Below, one piece after another: positions 10,546-21,619 of a DNA stretch of 64,000 bases. The DNA comes from Aphelenchoides besseyi (lineage: Eukaryota; Nematoda; Chromadorea; Rhabditida; Aphelenchoididae): positions 13,888,001 through 13,952,000 of the forward strand of contig JAMPIQ010000002.1 in the NCBI GenBank assembly GCA_024699855.1. The letters are read 5' to 3'. Each line of letters begins with the position of its first letter. Position 1 is the first letter of the stretch. A model generated the notes under the pieces. That model did not search any database. It was given only the letters and a program-made list of their open reading frames with translations, and was not told the origin of the DNA. Made by a program: the position numbers and the translations under genes.

Positions 10546-13023
10546 TGTTACTGATGAAATGGAACGGAAAGGTACGAAGTATTCGCGACTAAATTCACCA
10601 AAAAACTTATTTCGGAACAACAAAAACATCGAAATAAACAGCAACAACCATCTATTCATGGCATTGTGCGTAATCTGTGGATGTTGGTTTCGTGTTTGGA
10701 TTCATAGTCAAGAAAGAAATCAAGTAATGTCAACTATTGATTTCAATAACAGGATCCTAATCAACAACAATCAGTTTGAGTGGAAGTTTTTATTCAAATA
10801 AACGAGCAGCTCAATCAAACTTTAAGTTCCGAAAAACTGTCGAAAAACACCACAGATTTCAACTCCTAGTAACCTTGTTTGCTAACCGGTTAAAGCGAGG
10901 ATCATATAAGTACAAGAAGCAATATTTTTTCGTGGTCCTCAATACAAGTGGTTTGCTTTGAGTTTCTGTTCACTGCAATGAGATTCAAATCGAAGGGACT
11001 AATTGAGTAAGAACGCGCAAAATGAAGCATCTCTTATTATTGCAGATGAAGCTGCTCGTTTGTTGAATCCATTTATTCGATTTTGTCGCTTTGGCCAACG
11101 GCACAATGGTCGCTTGATTGCTGGCTTTTCAGCGCTTGTCCGCCGTTCATTATTACAAACCACGATGGTTCCTAATCCCGACAACTTCTTTTGAGGGCTT
11201 GTTTGCGACATGGACTCGCGCGAGTCCAAATAGCAATCACACCCTACTTGCAAAGCCAATTCTGTGGAATTCATGAATCGAACAAAGTCCCTGGTCAATC
11301 TTGTTCGTTTTTCAAGCCTCGGGGTTATCTTTTGCCATCAAAAACATTGTACCAACGTTCTTAGACGGAGATTTGCTCAAAACCAAATCGAATTACCATT
11401 TATGATAATTCTTGACCGTCTACAAAGTTGTCTTTGAGTACGAACGAAACGAATTCTTTTGGTTTTGTGTCCGCAATACGCTCCAGTTTAGTGCCGATTA
11501 CTTGGACTTACTCTTAATTCCGTCTCGTTTATTCGCAGCTCATGATTACATCTCCATTCTCGGCACATTTCGAAGAACATTCGGTTCGGACGGGAGATAA
11601 AATCGTTTAAACTTTTAAGGATTTTCGCTTTTGGCGCGTTTGTTTGCCAAACTCCGGCGAATTATCTTGTCATTCGATCTCTACTTAGATAGAGATGTCG
11701 AAAAGAACAATAAACCAAAGGGTCCGGAATTCGGCCGACGGCAAGTTGGACGTTTTGAAGCAGTGGAAACATTTGACGAGCGAAATTGAAGAGTGCGCGA
11801 AAGTCCACATAAACGGAGTAATGGGTCAGTAGGACAGTCAGTGGGGATAATCGGTTAATCGTTGCATTGGCTCAAAAGATGTGCATTCGACTGTTGCCAT
11901 AAATTCCATTGAACTCACCATATGGTCGAAGTCAAAAAGACTTGTCAATCGTTTTGTTCTTTCCAACCCTGTTGCCTCTCGTTTAAACTGCTCTTCGTTT
12001 CAACTTAATTGCTCGACCCCAACGGTAGTTTTTGTCTTATTTCAAATGCCTCTGAAAACTTCAATTTGGCATTGGAACGTCAGTCAAAATCGTCCTTAAG
12101 TTGCCGTCTAATTGCGGTCGTGCAATTAAAATTGCCGTCAAACAATTCCCTTCGAAGTAAACGCGCGTTTTTTTGCAATTCAGCAAACTTCTGAAGATGC
12201 GACGAAGCAAAATATTTCTCCTCTTCACATTCCCGTCGACGATGTCGCAATAAACGAGCAAAATTAAATTTCACGCCATTGGACAACAAGTGAATATTGA
12301 AATTTTTTGGCAATTCGGTTCGGAAACCGTTGTCGAGTACGACAGCTGCCATAGTCAAGAGGAATCTAACGATAGTGCTTCAGTTTTTGTTCTTAATTAA
12401 CTTCATTCCAATGACTATGCTCATTGATTTAACGTTGAAATACGTTGCTTTGTTCGGCTTCCAAATGTTACCCGGTTGTTTTCGAGGCCGTGAAATCGCA
12501 CAGAAAGAAAGTTCTGTGGTGAAAACGGCTAAACGAAAAAAGTCTCATGCTAAGGATTTCAATCCGCTCTTGATGAGTAGTTTTTAAAGAGACATTTCGG
12601 ATCTGTGGTGGCCATTCGGTGCGGTTTCGAAGGTGTTAAAAAACAAACTTCAAGCGAGCAGACAAAATCATTCGCCGGCACTTGGAGTTAATTTGACACA
12701 AACAAACAGCCGGAAGTTAGTCGAGATTGCGGTTTGGAAACGAAATTTACTTGAGATTATTCGTATAATTGTCCTCGTACACTTCGGCTGTTTACTCTCC
12801 AGTTTGTTTCCATTACACTTGGACAAGTTTGGAGTTCAGTTTGCGTGAATGTTGATAGTCGAAATTTCTTATTTATTAGCAGTTGTCCACTGGTCGTCGA
12901 GCTTCATAAGAGTGTCCATTTTAATAATTAATTCTTGTTTAGAAAATGCTCGGTTATGTCCGCGGAATTCGGTACCCACTGGTCATCTGTAAACCATAAG
13001 TCTGTTCTCTGTGCTCCATAACA
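10546..13023. other. 2.5 kb gene-poor stretch
   Basis: Only scattered open frames under 135 codons occur here (for example 10397-10801 and 12297-12587, plus). None has a recognisable domain, splice pattern or repeat match elsewhere in the window. The right end should hold the promoter of the LRR receptor gene. I see no transposon signature. Confidence 0.5.
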
Positions 13024-15587
13024 ATGAAATGGACAATCGGTTGCTCAATAGAAGTTCTCGTCGTTCTCCTACAACTATGCATTGTCTTTGCTCATCTCGG
13101 CGATTCTTGTCCTTACGACTGCCAATGTGACGGTAAACAGAAGGTGAACTATGAAGTTAATGGAATTTGGTTTAGAGAAAAAGACATCGTTGTCATGTGA
13201 AAATTTGACCTCCAAACAAATCGCCGATCTCTTCTCCAACATTTCATTCGTGGACTCGTATTCGAGTCGAATCTACAATCTTAGTCTCGTAAACTGCAGT
13301 CTTCAGGATGTCAACATGATTCCAGTCGAGCTACTTCGCGGATTATTGCATTTGGATTTGTCGTTCAATCAACTCAATGATTTCAAGTTTTCTTCTCTAA
13401 ATCATTTCATGCCATTGCTCATCAAACTGAAATTGACGGGAAATCATTTGGTGGTATGCTGAAGGTAGTAAGACGCGAATCTAAACGTATTTTAGGGGAT
13501 TCCCAGAATCTTGTTCTCTTCAGTTCCGAATGTCGAAGAAGTGTATTTGGACAACAACAAAATCTTCTCCATTGATTGGGAAGCCTTTCGTTTATACAAA
13601 TTAAAAAGACTGTGGTTGACCAACAACAATCTACTGGTAATCAAAGATGGTGATGTGTGGGTAAAAAGCTCCTTTCAGTCGATTAACGAACACATTTTGC
13701 GATTCACGCCGAACTTGGAGTTTCTCGATTTGAGCCAAAACCAATTGATCTCAGTCCAATCGAGCAGTTTCTTTAGTGCTCGACGATTAATCGAATTGAA
13801 TCTGTCCAACAACCGACTTCAACGTTTCGATTACGATTCGTTTGTTCCATTGCATCAGGTTTGCAGAACTATTAGAGACCAAATGATTGTTCTCGATTTA
13901 GTTACAAACTCTCGATCTGTCATTCAATAACTTCAGCGAAGTGCCCGTTGGATTGAGTCAATTCGTCGGTCTTCGTGTTCTCAACTTCAGTGGAAATCCG
14001 ATTACTCGAATTCGCAGCGGCGACTTCCAACTGCCAATTCTGCAAGTGATTGTTCTGTCCAACTGTCCACTGCTTAAAATCATCGAGTCGAGAGCATTCA
14101 TGGAAATGCCAAACATCCACACCGTTGCAATCAGCAACAATCCAAAATTAGAGTTTATTTCACCGATTGCCTTCGTGAACAACACCGGAATCTACGAGTA
14201 AGATTTGCAACAAAGGACTTTAATGTTTTCATTTCAGAATCGATTTCCGGAACAACTCGTTGAGTGTTGTTTACTTCAACAACACCTCACCATCGAGATT
14301 GCATATCAGTGGCAATCCGCTACAATGCGAATGCATGACTTCGATTCTCGAGCACTTAAATCGTCATGTCATCGACGCGAGCGAAATCATGTGTAAACTT
14401 CCGGAAGCAAAAGATGCAGAGAAGTTAATTGGTTTAATAGAATTTGGGCGCAAATATGCCAATCAAGAATGTTCTTCTCAACCATTGACACCTATGGGCA
14501 AAGAAGTTCGTGCCGAGATTGGACAGCACTTTTCGATATACTGCGGAGCTCGTTTAGCAACGGATATAATCACGTGGGAGAACAAAAACCAAAGTCGATC
14601 TGTCACTAGTTTAGCAAGTTGCAAACTCTTCAGCAAACATTACTCGTAATTTTTAGCCAAATGTTCGACCATCCCAAATTCCTATGCATTCAGTCATTCA
14701 TTCGTTGAGCCCACAGCCCATTGAATTGCTTCAAATGGCACATAATCAACGCATTCAACACGTCGATGAGCAATTACTTATACAAACAGTAACCCAAGAA
14801 GATGAGGGTGAATACATTTGCCAAGTCGAACGAAATGGAAAAACGGTCAGCAGAACCACAATCAACTTGCACGTTGTTCGACCATCAATTTCTCTCTATC
14901 CTCTTGATGTCGGTTCCCACTATGCGGCATTAAGTTGGAATAACTCATTGAGCATTCAATGGACTGCAAACGTACGTCTGATGATGGCCGTTCGTGATGA
15001 AAACAACAGCACGTTGAGAGTTATCCAATTAAACATCTTGAATCCCTGGTTCGGTTACAATGTTTTGAGATTGAAGCCGGAACATGTAAGTTTATTTGCT
15101 CAACACAACGAAAACACACCTGTTTAGAACTACACATTCTGTCTATTCTACGAATTCATTTACAACTATCCGGGAATTATCTACGAGACTTGTACTACAA
15201 CGCGAACTCTTTCGAGCTTATCATTTTGGACATCTCTACACCCATCGACCGTCCTTTCGCTTTTGGGATTCTTGATTTTTATTATTATAATCATGTGTTT
15301 CCGTGGATTTTATATTCGCTTCTACATTTGGCATAAAACGAAAGCGCGGTAATGAGCAAATAGGAGATCACTTATTCGTTCATTTTAGATCACGTATGAA
15401 CCAAAGCATCAGTGGACAATCGTTTTTGTCCCGATCAACATCGAATGCTAACGGCACTCTAATGGACAATTCAATCACATATGACAACAATGTGGCCGTC
15501 AGAATGTCCATAATGTCGACGCCAAGCACCGAAAACGGAATACTCGATGGTCACGAAAACTTGCTCACAAACGATGCGTGTGTTTGA
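13024..15587 (+). CDS. LRR-Ig transmembrane receptor
   Basis: Single-pass surface protein, probably adhesive or neuronal. Exons: 13024-13132, 13176-13453, 13496-13636, 13679-13858, 13902-14197, 14238-14601, 14657-15085, 15128-15348, 15389-15587; 738 residues. A signal peptide leads into a cysteine cap (CPYDCQC). About ten 24-residue LRRs follow, then a C-terminal cap (NPLQCEC...C...C), one Ig domain (IYCGAR...W...DEGEYICQV) and a region that may be fibronectin-like. A strong transmembrane helix (LIFIIIIMC) follows, then a basic stop-transfer and a Ser/Asn-rich tail of about 70 residues. The 42-bp intron 13637-13678 is in frame and stop-free; removing it restores perfect LRR spacing. The exon 6 donor is uncertain. 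Polyadenylation signal aataaa at about 15657. Confidence 0.88.
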
Positions 15588-15664
15588 ATGAAACTGCTCG
15601 CTATTCACGGGTCTTCTGTACATAGAGCCAGAACTGGTTTTTATTAATCGACTTGTAATAAAAC

Positions 15665-16195
15665 TTAAATTGACATTCCGTCTTGCAGATTCCCGTAGAA
15701 ACGCACGTGATTGAAGTTGTTTTGATGAGTCGAGTTTACTCCATTTACCGGCTCAGGTTTCTGTTGTTGTTTGCTTATGCACAACATTCCAAATCCAATA
15801 CCCGATGGTCCGAATTGATCTTTGTAGCAAAATTTGCAAAACAACTGAAATCAAATCAATACAATAACCTGTCGGAGATGAATAGCAACCTTGTTCTCAT
15901 GTTCATTGTACGATCTGCTGTCCAGTCGACGTCCACAATTCGGATTAACTAAACCAGTCCTGTCAGTCAGCTAGTTACAAAACAGAAACAAACCACAAAC
16001 AAAACATTCACGATGATAAACTCCACCGGCTGCGTTCATTTGCTCAGCGTGATAAACAGGTCGATTGCAGTTCCCACAGTACTTGGTCATGGATGCTCTT
16101 GCAGAATGAAAACTAAAAACAACTTTTTGCACCAACAACTACCTTCCAAATGATTGGCATTCGAAATCTGCAAACATCTTTTCGAATCCGCCCAT
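15665..16195 (-). CDS. mlp-1: single-LIM protein of the CRP/muscle-LIM type
   Basis: Zinc-binding scaffold probably acting in muscle or the nucleus. Four small exons: 16143-16195, 15994-16097, 15890-15948, 15665-15844; 131 residues. The LIM domain reads YCGNCN, then HRECFVC, NCGRRLD and FCKFCYKDQFGP, followed by a Gly-containing GIGFG typical of CRP proteins. The central spacing is C-x2-C-x4-C rather than the usual C-x2-C-x2-C, which depends on my acceptor choice at 15949. The gene is tail to tail with the LRR receptor, only 77 bp between stop codons, so 3'UTRs probably overlap. Introns are 41-46 bp. The first exon is the least certain, though an actttcag acceptor-like site lies just upstream. 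Confidence 0.78.
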
Positions 16196-16266
16196 CTGCG
16201 ACTTTCAAGCTGAAAGTCTCGCAGCGCGATAACCACGTGCCCTTGAAATCATCGGCACTAAAATTT

Positions 16267-16632
16267 TTAGCGAGAAATTCCATTCATTTTATAACCAACT
16301 TGAACACGACAATTGAACCTAAAATAAACAAATGGATTGTAGTCACAATCGGGTACAAAGCTACGAAAAAATGGCATTTTGAAATGCATAAGGTTGGGAT
16401 ATTGGGCGTGGATACATGAGCCCAAATACGAAATAAACACAGCGTACGCAAATTTCAAAAGTAACAACAAACAATCTTTTAGAAATGATCTAAGGCCAAT
16501 AATCCAAAAGAATATTGACGGAATCCCAATCAAAATAAACGCTAGGACACAACCCGAAATGACTTCAAAAAATTGCGAATTCGTTGCTTGAAACACACCT
16601 ATTGGACGATCTCTCAATATTTTCGCTTTCAT
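16267..16632 (-). CDS. hypothetical membrane protein
   Basis: I do not recognise this 121-codon frame, which begins with a true ATG. It has two hydrophobic stretches (residues about 22-47 and 52-72) and six cysteines. A second 80-codon frame without ATG (16774-17013, minus, acidic and Asn-rich) lies just upstream and may be an exon of the same gene. Two tttag acceptors within the 3' part suggest that the true exon ends differ from the simple frame. Confidence 0.3.
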   Translation of the reverse strand: MKAKILRDRPIGVFQATNSQFFEVISGCVLAFILIGIPSIFFWIIGLRSFLKDCLLLLLKFAYAVFISYLGSCIHAQYPNLMHFKMPFFRSFVPDCDYNPFVYFRFNCRVQVGYKMNGISR

Positions 16633-17968
16633 TGTTTCTCCGAGCGCTCTTTTTTACCGCGTATTCGTAGACCGAAATAATCTTTTGCGCGATAAAACGA
16701 AGCCCAACAGAGTTCGAGAATATAAGCGATCTCAAATCCTGCCGCACTTCGCTACTTTGCTTGAATTACTAACTTATGTTTGGCACGTCGTCGATGGTTC
16801 CAAGATTGCAAGAATTTCTTCTTCGTTCTTCATCAAGATCGTTTGCGATGTTCCGTTTTCTGGGAAATCGTCCACATTTGAAGTTTCCCAATCGTCGGCA
16901 TTTTGGTCGGGAATGATGATGTTCGTGACTTCGCTTACTTGTTTTTTGCTATGATCGCCGCTCCAATAAACATATTGATTGGAAACAAAGACTTTAGATA
17001 AGAATTCGATCGCTCAAAATACGCAAAAAATTCCGATTCATTTCAAACTTCGAGCTAACAGTGAAATCAATTTCTGTAACGAAGAGTAACATATGCATCT
17101 TCGACAGATGTGTTTGATTGTCTAGCAATTAAGAGTGATGCCGTTCGTTGATTCACAAAAGAAAAACGCGATTCTCCGCACTCGGACATACGGTTTTCCT
17201 TTGATAATAAATATTATTCCGAATAAATATCTGTTTATTGATAGAAGATTTCATAGTTGTATGCATTCATATGGTTGTATTAGTAGAATCCGGCTGAACT
17301 AGTACTATACGAAGCAAATAAGATTGCCAATTATAAACTGACCAACACCGTTTAAAGACGGCGGCAGCCATCTTTTTAAATTCAATTCCGGATTAGTCTA
17401 AAAACGTTTGATTAGTTTTTGACATTTACTGCGAAACTTAAAAACGCTTTTCCGAATGGTTTCATTTCAACGGAGGATTCCGACTTTTCCACATTTTGAA
17501 GTCTCAGCAAACTTGAAGATTGTTTTGAAAAGTTAAGATGAACCAATCGATTAGCTGTATCACTTACAATAGACAGCACTTGTTGATTCTCGATTTAGCA
17601 GAGATTTGCTTTCTCGACATAACTTTTGGCAATATGAAAAAGGTATAGACAATGCGAGCGGTATTCCGGAATTAGATGATTTGTTACGGTACTAATCATT
17701 TGACCCTACTTTCCGATTTAGCGATGAGTATAAGTGATTTTTCGACGATTTCGATCTGTTAATCAGTTCCATCGTTCTCCATGTCGTTTACTTTGCACCA
17801 CCGACGTCTGTGAATTGTCTCGTCGAAACTGTACCTAAAAAATTATGAAAACGAGAGACACGACTTCGTTGTTCTGACCAAAAAGACTGATGACCTCAAT
17901 AATTTCTTTCATTAAATTAAGAAATGGAAGCCCCACACAACAACATTTTGACTCGAAACAATTTCCGA

Positions 17969-18166
17969 CTACATTGCGCAGCAAAAGTTTGTGACTTGTG
18001 CCGATTTTGAGCGGCTCACTTCCGTTGCAATCTGTCCATAAGATATTCCCGTCTTTCGATACGCATCAATTTGTACCTTCTCAAAAGCAGAAAGAAGCGA
18101 AGCACTCGGTATTGTAGAAAAAAATTGCGAAAAAGTATCGAAAACAAAATTTGCTGATAGAAACAA
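17969..18166 (-). pseudogene. Tc-type transposase N-terminal HTH remnant
   Basis: A 65-codon frame shows FEKVQIDAYRKTGISYGQIA followed by SRSK, matching the first helix-turn-helix of Tc1/Tc3-type transposases (L...E+..I...+..G.S...IA...+RS). No DDE catalytic part follows in frame. The frame starts at a non-ATG codon, so this is a fragment rather than a gene. Confidence 0.5.
17972..18009 (+). repeat. inverted repeat, left copy (partner 18331-18368)
   Basis: The sequence around gcgcagcaaaagtttgtgac recurs in reverse complement at 18331-18368 with about two mismatches. Both copies encode the same SAQVTNFCCA peptide on opposite strands, so a piece of transposase sequence was duplicated head to head. 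Confidence 0.7.
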
Positions 18167-19184
18167 ATCGGTCGCATAATTTTGCGCCGAACAACTTTTC
18201 TACATGATCGATTTTCTCACTCAATCGTGGATTATCATTCAGTTTTTAGCTAATAATATCAGCATTTCGTCTGCTGTTTATAATTCTATAACTTTCATAC
18301 CTATCAGGATTGAATTTATGTCGAAATCGCCAAAATCGGCACAAGTCACAAACTTCTGCTGCGCAGTGTATAAGATAGAGGTGCGTAAACACGACGATCG
18401 TTTCCCCCCAATAACTCACTTCAGCCCGTTGCTTAAAAGGCAAAGCGTCTTGCACGTCTTTGCTGACGAGCGACATGCTCGGCAATCGATGTAGAAACGA
18501 ATAACTAAGAAAATCGGCGGCTTTTCTTGCCGACCCCATTGATGGCCTCAAACGATCAGCCAATCCTACGGTAATGTTCGACGAGTAAAATGCGTTTTGT
18601 CGTCTGAAACGTTCGATTTCAAATACTAACTTTTGATTGATGTTCCGTTTGTCGGTGGTCGAGTGAACGAGTTGTCGTTTTGATTTTTTTGTGATAACCG
18701 TTTCGATCGAAACGTTTCCGGATTTCAAGTCCGAAATTTCTTCAAACAACGTGACCGGGAAATTGCTGGTTTCACGTCTTTATTTCGAGGCTTTCGCACA
18801 AATTCGTTTTCGGGGCATTTTCGGGACTTGTCGACTGACACGATTCCTAAAACAATCGCAACGACAATCGCGATGAAAGAAATTGCAAAGCACATTCAAC
18901 AAGCAAACACAATTCGAATGCATCCACAAAGAAACTCTCCGAAGACATCGAAAAGAACAACAAAGTTCACTTCCATTCGTCTTGGATCCTTAAGTAACTT
19001 TGCGGTCATCGATTTGATCTGCACAAACGACTTCATTTGCAAATGGTTTTTGTAGCTGATTTCATCAACTGCAATCTAATTACCTTTACAAACGCTTGAC
19101 TGACAAGCTTTGAACAGGATATGAACGTCGAAATTCTTCGACAAGAAACTATCTCATTAATAAAAGTGAAATTAGAGGCAAAAT

Positions 19185-19262
19185 CATGGTCCGTGGAGGC
19201 GACTTTCGACAAATTCTTCCAATTTTGAAATACGGCGCAGTCTGCGAGACGATCAATTATAC
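19185..19262 (+). mobile_element. Helitron Pif1-type helicase fragment
   Basis: About 78 bp encode VRGGDFRQILPILKYG, a conserved helicase motif of Helitrons. The DNA is nearly identical to 25412-25485 in the longer copy. It joins directly to repeat family R1. Confidence 0.75.
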
Positions 19263-19745
19263 GCGGTGCTTATCGGTTCTGACTAATGTGTTTATGGATC
19301 GATCTTGCACTGTTCAATGCTAACGGCATTAGCCATCACAAGCCACGCAGCTCCATATTGTGAAAACAACCAACCCTCAGAGAACAATTTGAACGGATAG
19401 GAAGTAAGCAGTTAGAATGATACGTAATCGACGCAACACAGCATCAAATTGTGCACAACAAGCAATCACCTCTCAGTAAACACTAACTATTCCGCTGAAA
19501 CAATTCAACTAACAAGATGACTTGCGGTATGAAAACGAACCGCTCAATCAACTGCTGCGATATCAGCGAACCGGCTAGCAAAGCTTTCTTGTGGTCATAA
19601 TGACTCGCGGTTTTAATCGAATTTTATGACATCAACTGACAACAATGTTTGACGGCCGAAATTCAAATGACCGCGAGTTAGTGATATCGGCTATAAATAT
19701 CACCTCTCCCAACAACGACTACCATAATGGCCGATTTTCGGGATT
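19245..19745 (+). repeat. dispersed repeat R1, copy 1
   Basis: About 480 bp match 34065-34540 in the same orientation with roughly one difference in ten and small indels. No coding frame spans it. In both places it ends shortly before a copy of repeat R2. Confidence 0.85.
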
Positions 19746-19925
19746 AAGGTGTCCGCTGCAAAGCGAACAGGGCGCTCGTCGTTTTATCACCGATCGTCCC
19801 GCGGCACTCGGACGCGCTCGTTCACGCGAGCCGCGTAATTTTTGTGTTACGCATTAGTTTGTTGAAAAAGTTTCCACTCCGCTGTAAACGAGTAGGAATA
19901 TTACAAAAGATTCCGAAGAATTCTT

Positions 19926-20220
19926 TGACATGTAAGTTTGTTGTTTTGGTTTATTAACTGTTTTGATTAGATTTCAGTCAATATAACCGTAAACAACAAC
20001 GGCTCTGTCTTTTCAAAGACAGTTTTGGATGTTGCCAACATCCTGTGGAAAGGACTGGATGATTGTGGCATCAGTGAAATCGAAATACAACACTGATAGA
20101 CTTCAGTTGGTACGGCAAAAGCCTCTTAAAGCATGTCTTTTGTGCGCGAAGCATCAGAGAACCCGACGTGATGATCATGACGCCTATGCCAACGGGATCT
20201 GAGTCCCATCGACAGACTGA
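19926..20220 (+). repeat. dispersed repeat R2, copy 1
   Basis: Begins at gacatgtaagtttg, which resembles an exon/donor junction. A 45-50 bp intron-like spacer ending tttcag comes next, then a stretch that reads as decayed coding sequence. Related copies are at 20247-20560, 34561-34880 and 48178-48480. The shared start point suggests one ancestral spliced gene spread by transposition. Confidence 0.8.
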
Positions 20221-20246
20221 TGAAACGCATCAGTTTGAAATACTTT

Positions 20247-20560
20247 TTCGACATGTAAGTTTGTTGCTTTTGTTTATTAACTGTTTGATTTGATTTTAGT
20301 CAATATAGCCGTAAACAACAACGGCTCTGTCTTTTCAAAGACAGTCTTGGAGGTTCCCAACAGCTGATCGACAGGACTGAATGCTTGTGGCATCCGTGCA
20401 ATGGAATTTTAACGCTCACAGACTTCTGCCAGTTGGTACGGCAAAGGTCTTCCACATGGTAATTTTTATTCACAAATCACGAGAGGACTCGACGTGATGA
20501 TCATGACGCTTATCACCAACGGGATCGAAAGTCTTCGACAAACTGATCAAATCCTACCAA
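20247..20560 (+). repeat. dispersed repeat R2, copy 2
   Basis: Follows copy 1 in the same orientation. It shares the donor-like start, the spacer and the stretch around caatatagccgtaaacaac. Repeat R3 follows at 20885, the same order as at 48178-48785. Confidence 0.8.
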
Positions 20561-20884
20561 AAAATACAGTTATGCTTTCATGCTAACAAGGGTCACAGCT
20601 CCGCTATCGACACTTGCTATGAGAATTCAACTGCATGCCCGACAACCAGAAGATCGACTTAATGGAAATGGTCTTCAACCATCTGGGCTCGCCTCGCCAG
20701 AAGAGAGCATCGTGATTCAACCAAATTTTAAACGAATGTCGCAAATTTGATTGTTAGTTTGAATTTTTTGTTTATTGTTTAATAAATTTTTATGTAAACC
20801 CGAATGTACTCGATTCGTCGCCTATGCTCACCGGAAGTTCAAATTGCTCGACTCCCAGAGCCAACACCATCGCGCTGCAAGACC

Positions 20885-21105
20885 CGTAGTCTTTCGCACG
20901 GCACTCGTCTCACTGCTTTCTCGGAACCGAGCTCGTGCTTGGTCGTCTATTCACTCACAACCGTCGACACTTTGATCGGAGAACGCAATCGGTCAGCAGG
21001 TCTAAAGATCTCTGCTCACTCGAAAGAGGTGAAACGTGTGAAACATATCGAAGAAACTGGGACTTTGCAGTTCCCGGATCACCACAAAGCAAAACGTTGA
21101 TGTTG
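20885..21105 (+). repeat. dispersed repeat R3, copy 1 (captured coding fragment?)
   Basis: About 215 bp match 48560-48785. One frame runs open through both copies to the same stop: it shows SHGTRLTAFSEPSSC, then [11 protein letters not shown] and [10 protein letters not shown]. The conserved frame suggests a captured 3' end of a host gene; the pattern could fit WD-repeat blades, but I do not recognise the protein. Confidence 0.65.
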
Positions 21106-21619
21106 CCGCGATTTCAAGTGACTTTTCGGTCGCGCACTTTGCGTGATCGTATTTTGCCGAATGACTCACAAGGAAAAGGTTAAACGAAAATTTGAATGGA
21201 CAGCAAAATCACCACAAAATCAACCGGCTTGTTTGATAAACCTCATTTGTCTACTTATTACAAATAAGTTATCTGTGTAAATAAAGAGTTCGACGTTCAT
21301 TTCATTGCAGTCGATTTGATCGCTGAGAGGAATAAGATCCTATGTTATTGTGATTATTACCATACTTTTTTATTCACAACTCTTGTTCATCAACAGAAAT
21401 GCTTGTAAAGGAGATGACTGAACGTATGTTTCTGTTTCGACTGCTCGTTGCATAAGACCAATCGTGACTATGGAGTTGGGCTGTAATGCCCACTTTTGAT
21501 GTACAAAGAATTCAGTTTCATGTTTCAATGTTCCTTGAACAAGAGAAGTGTCAACGTTTTTAAAGAACAAAGTTTATTATCAGAAAACAGCACAACAAAG
21601 CGAGGAAACAAGCTTGAAC

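Larger units (their letters stand above)
17014..19180. other. gene-poor stretch with transposase remnants
   Basis: No intact gene is seen. The minus frame 17969-18166 ends in a helix-turn-helix-like segment (G.SYGQIATEVSRSKS) like the N-terminus of Tc1/Tc3 transposases. Its last 38 bp recur inverted at 18331-18368. A 167-codon minus frame (18246-18749) has no recognised domain. The stretch looks like decayed transposon sequence. Confidence 0.45.

Noticed and set aside
14602..14656. Reading through the LRR receptor's Ig-domain intron
   Set aside because: Read-through meets a stop at 14649; splicing restores the Ig domain.
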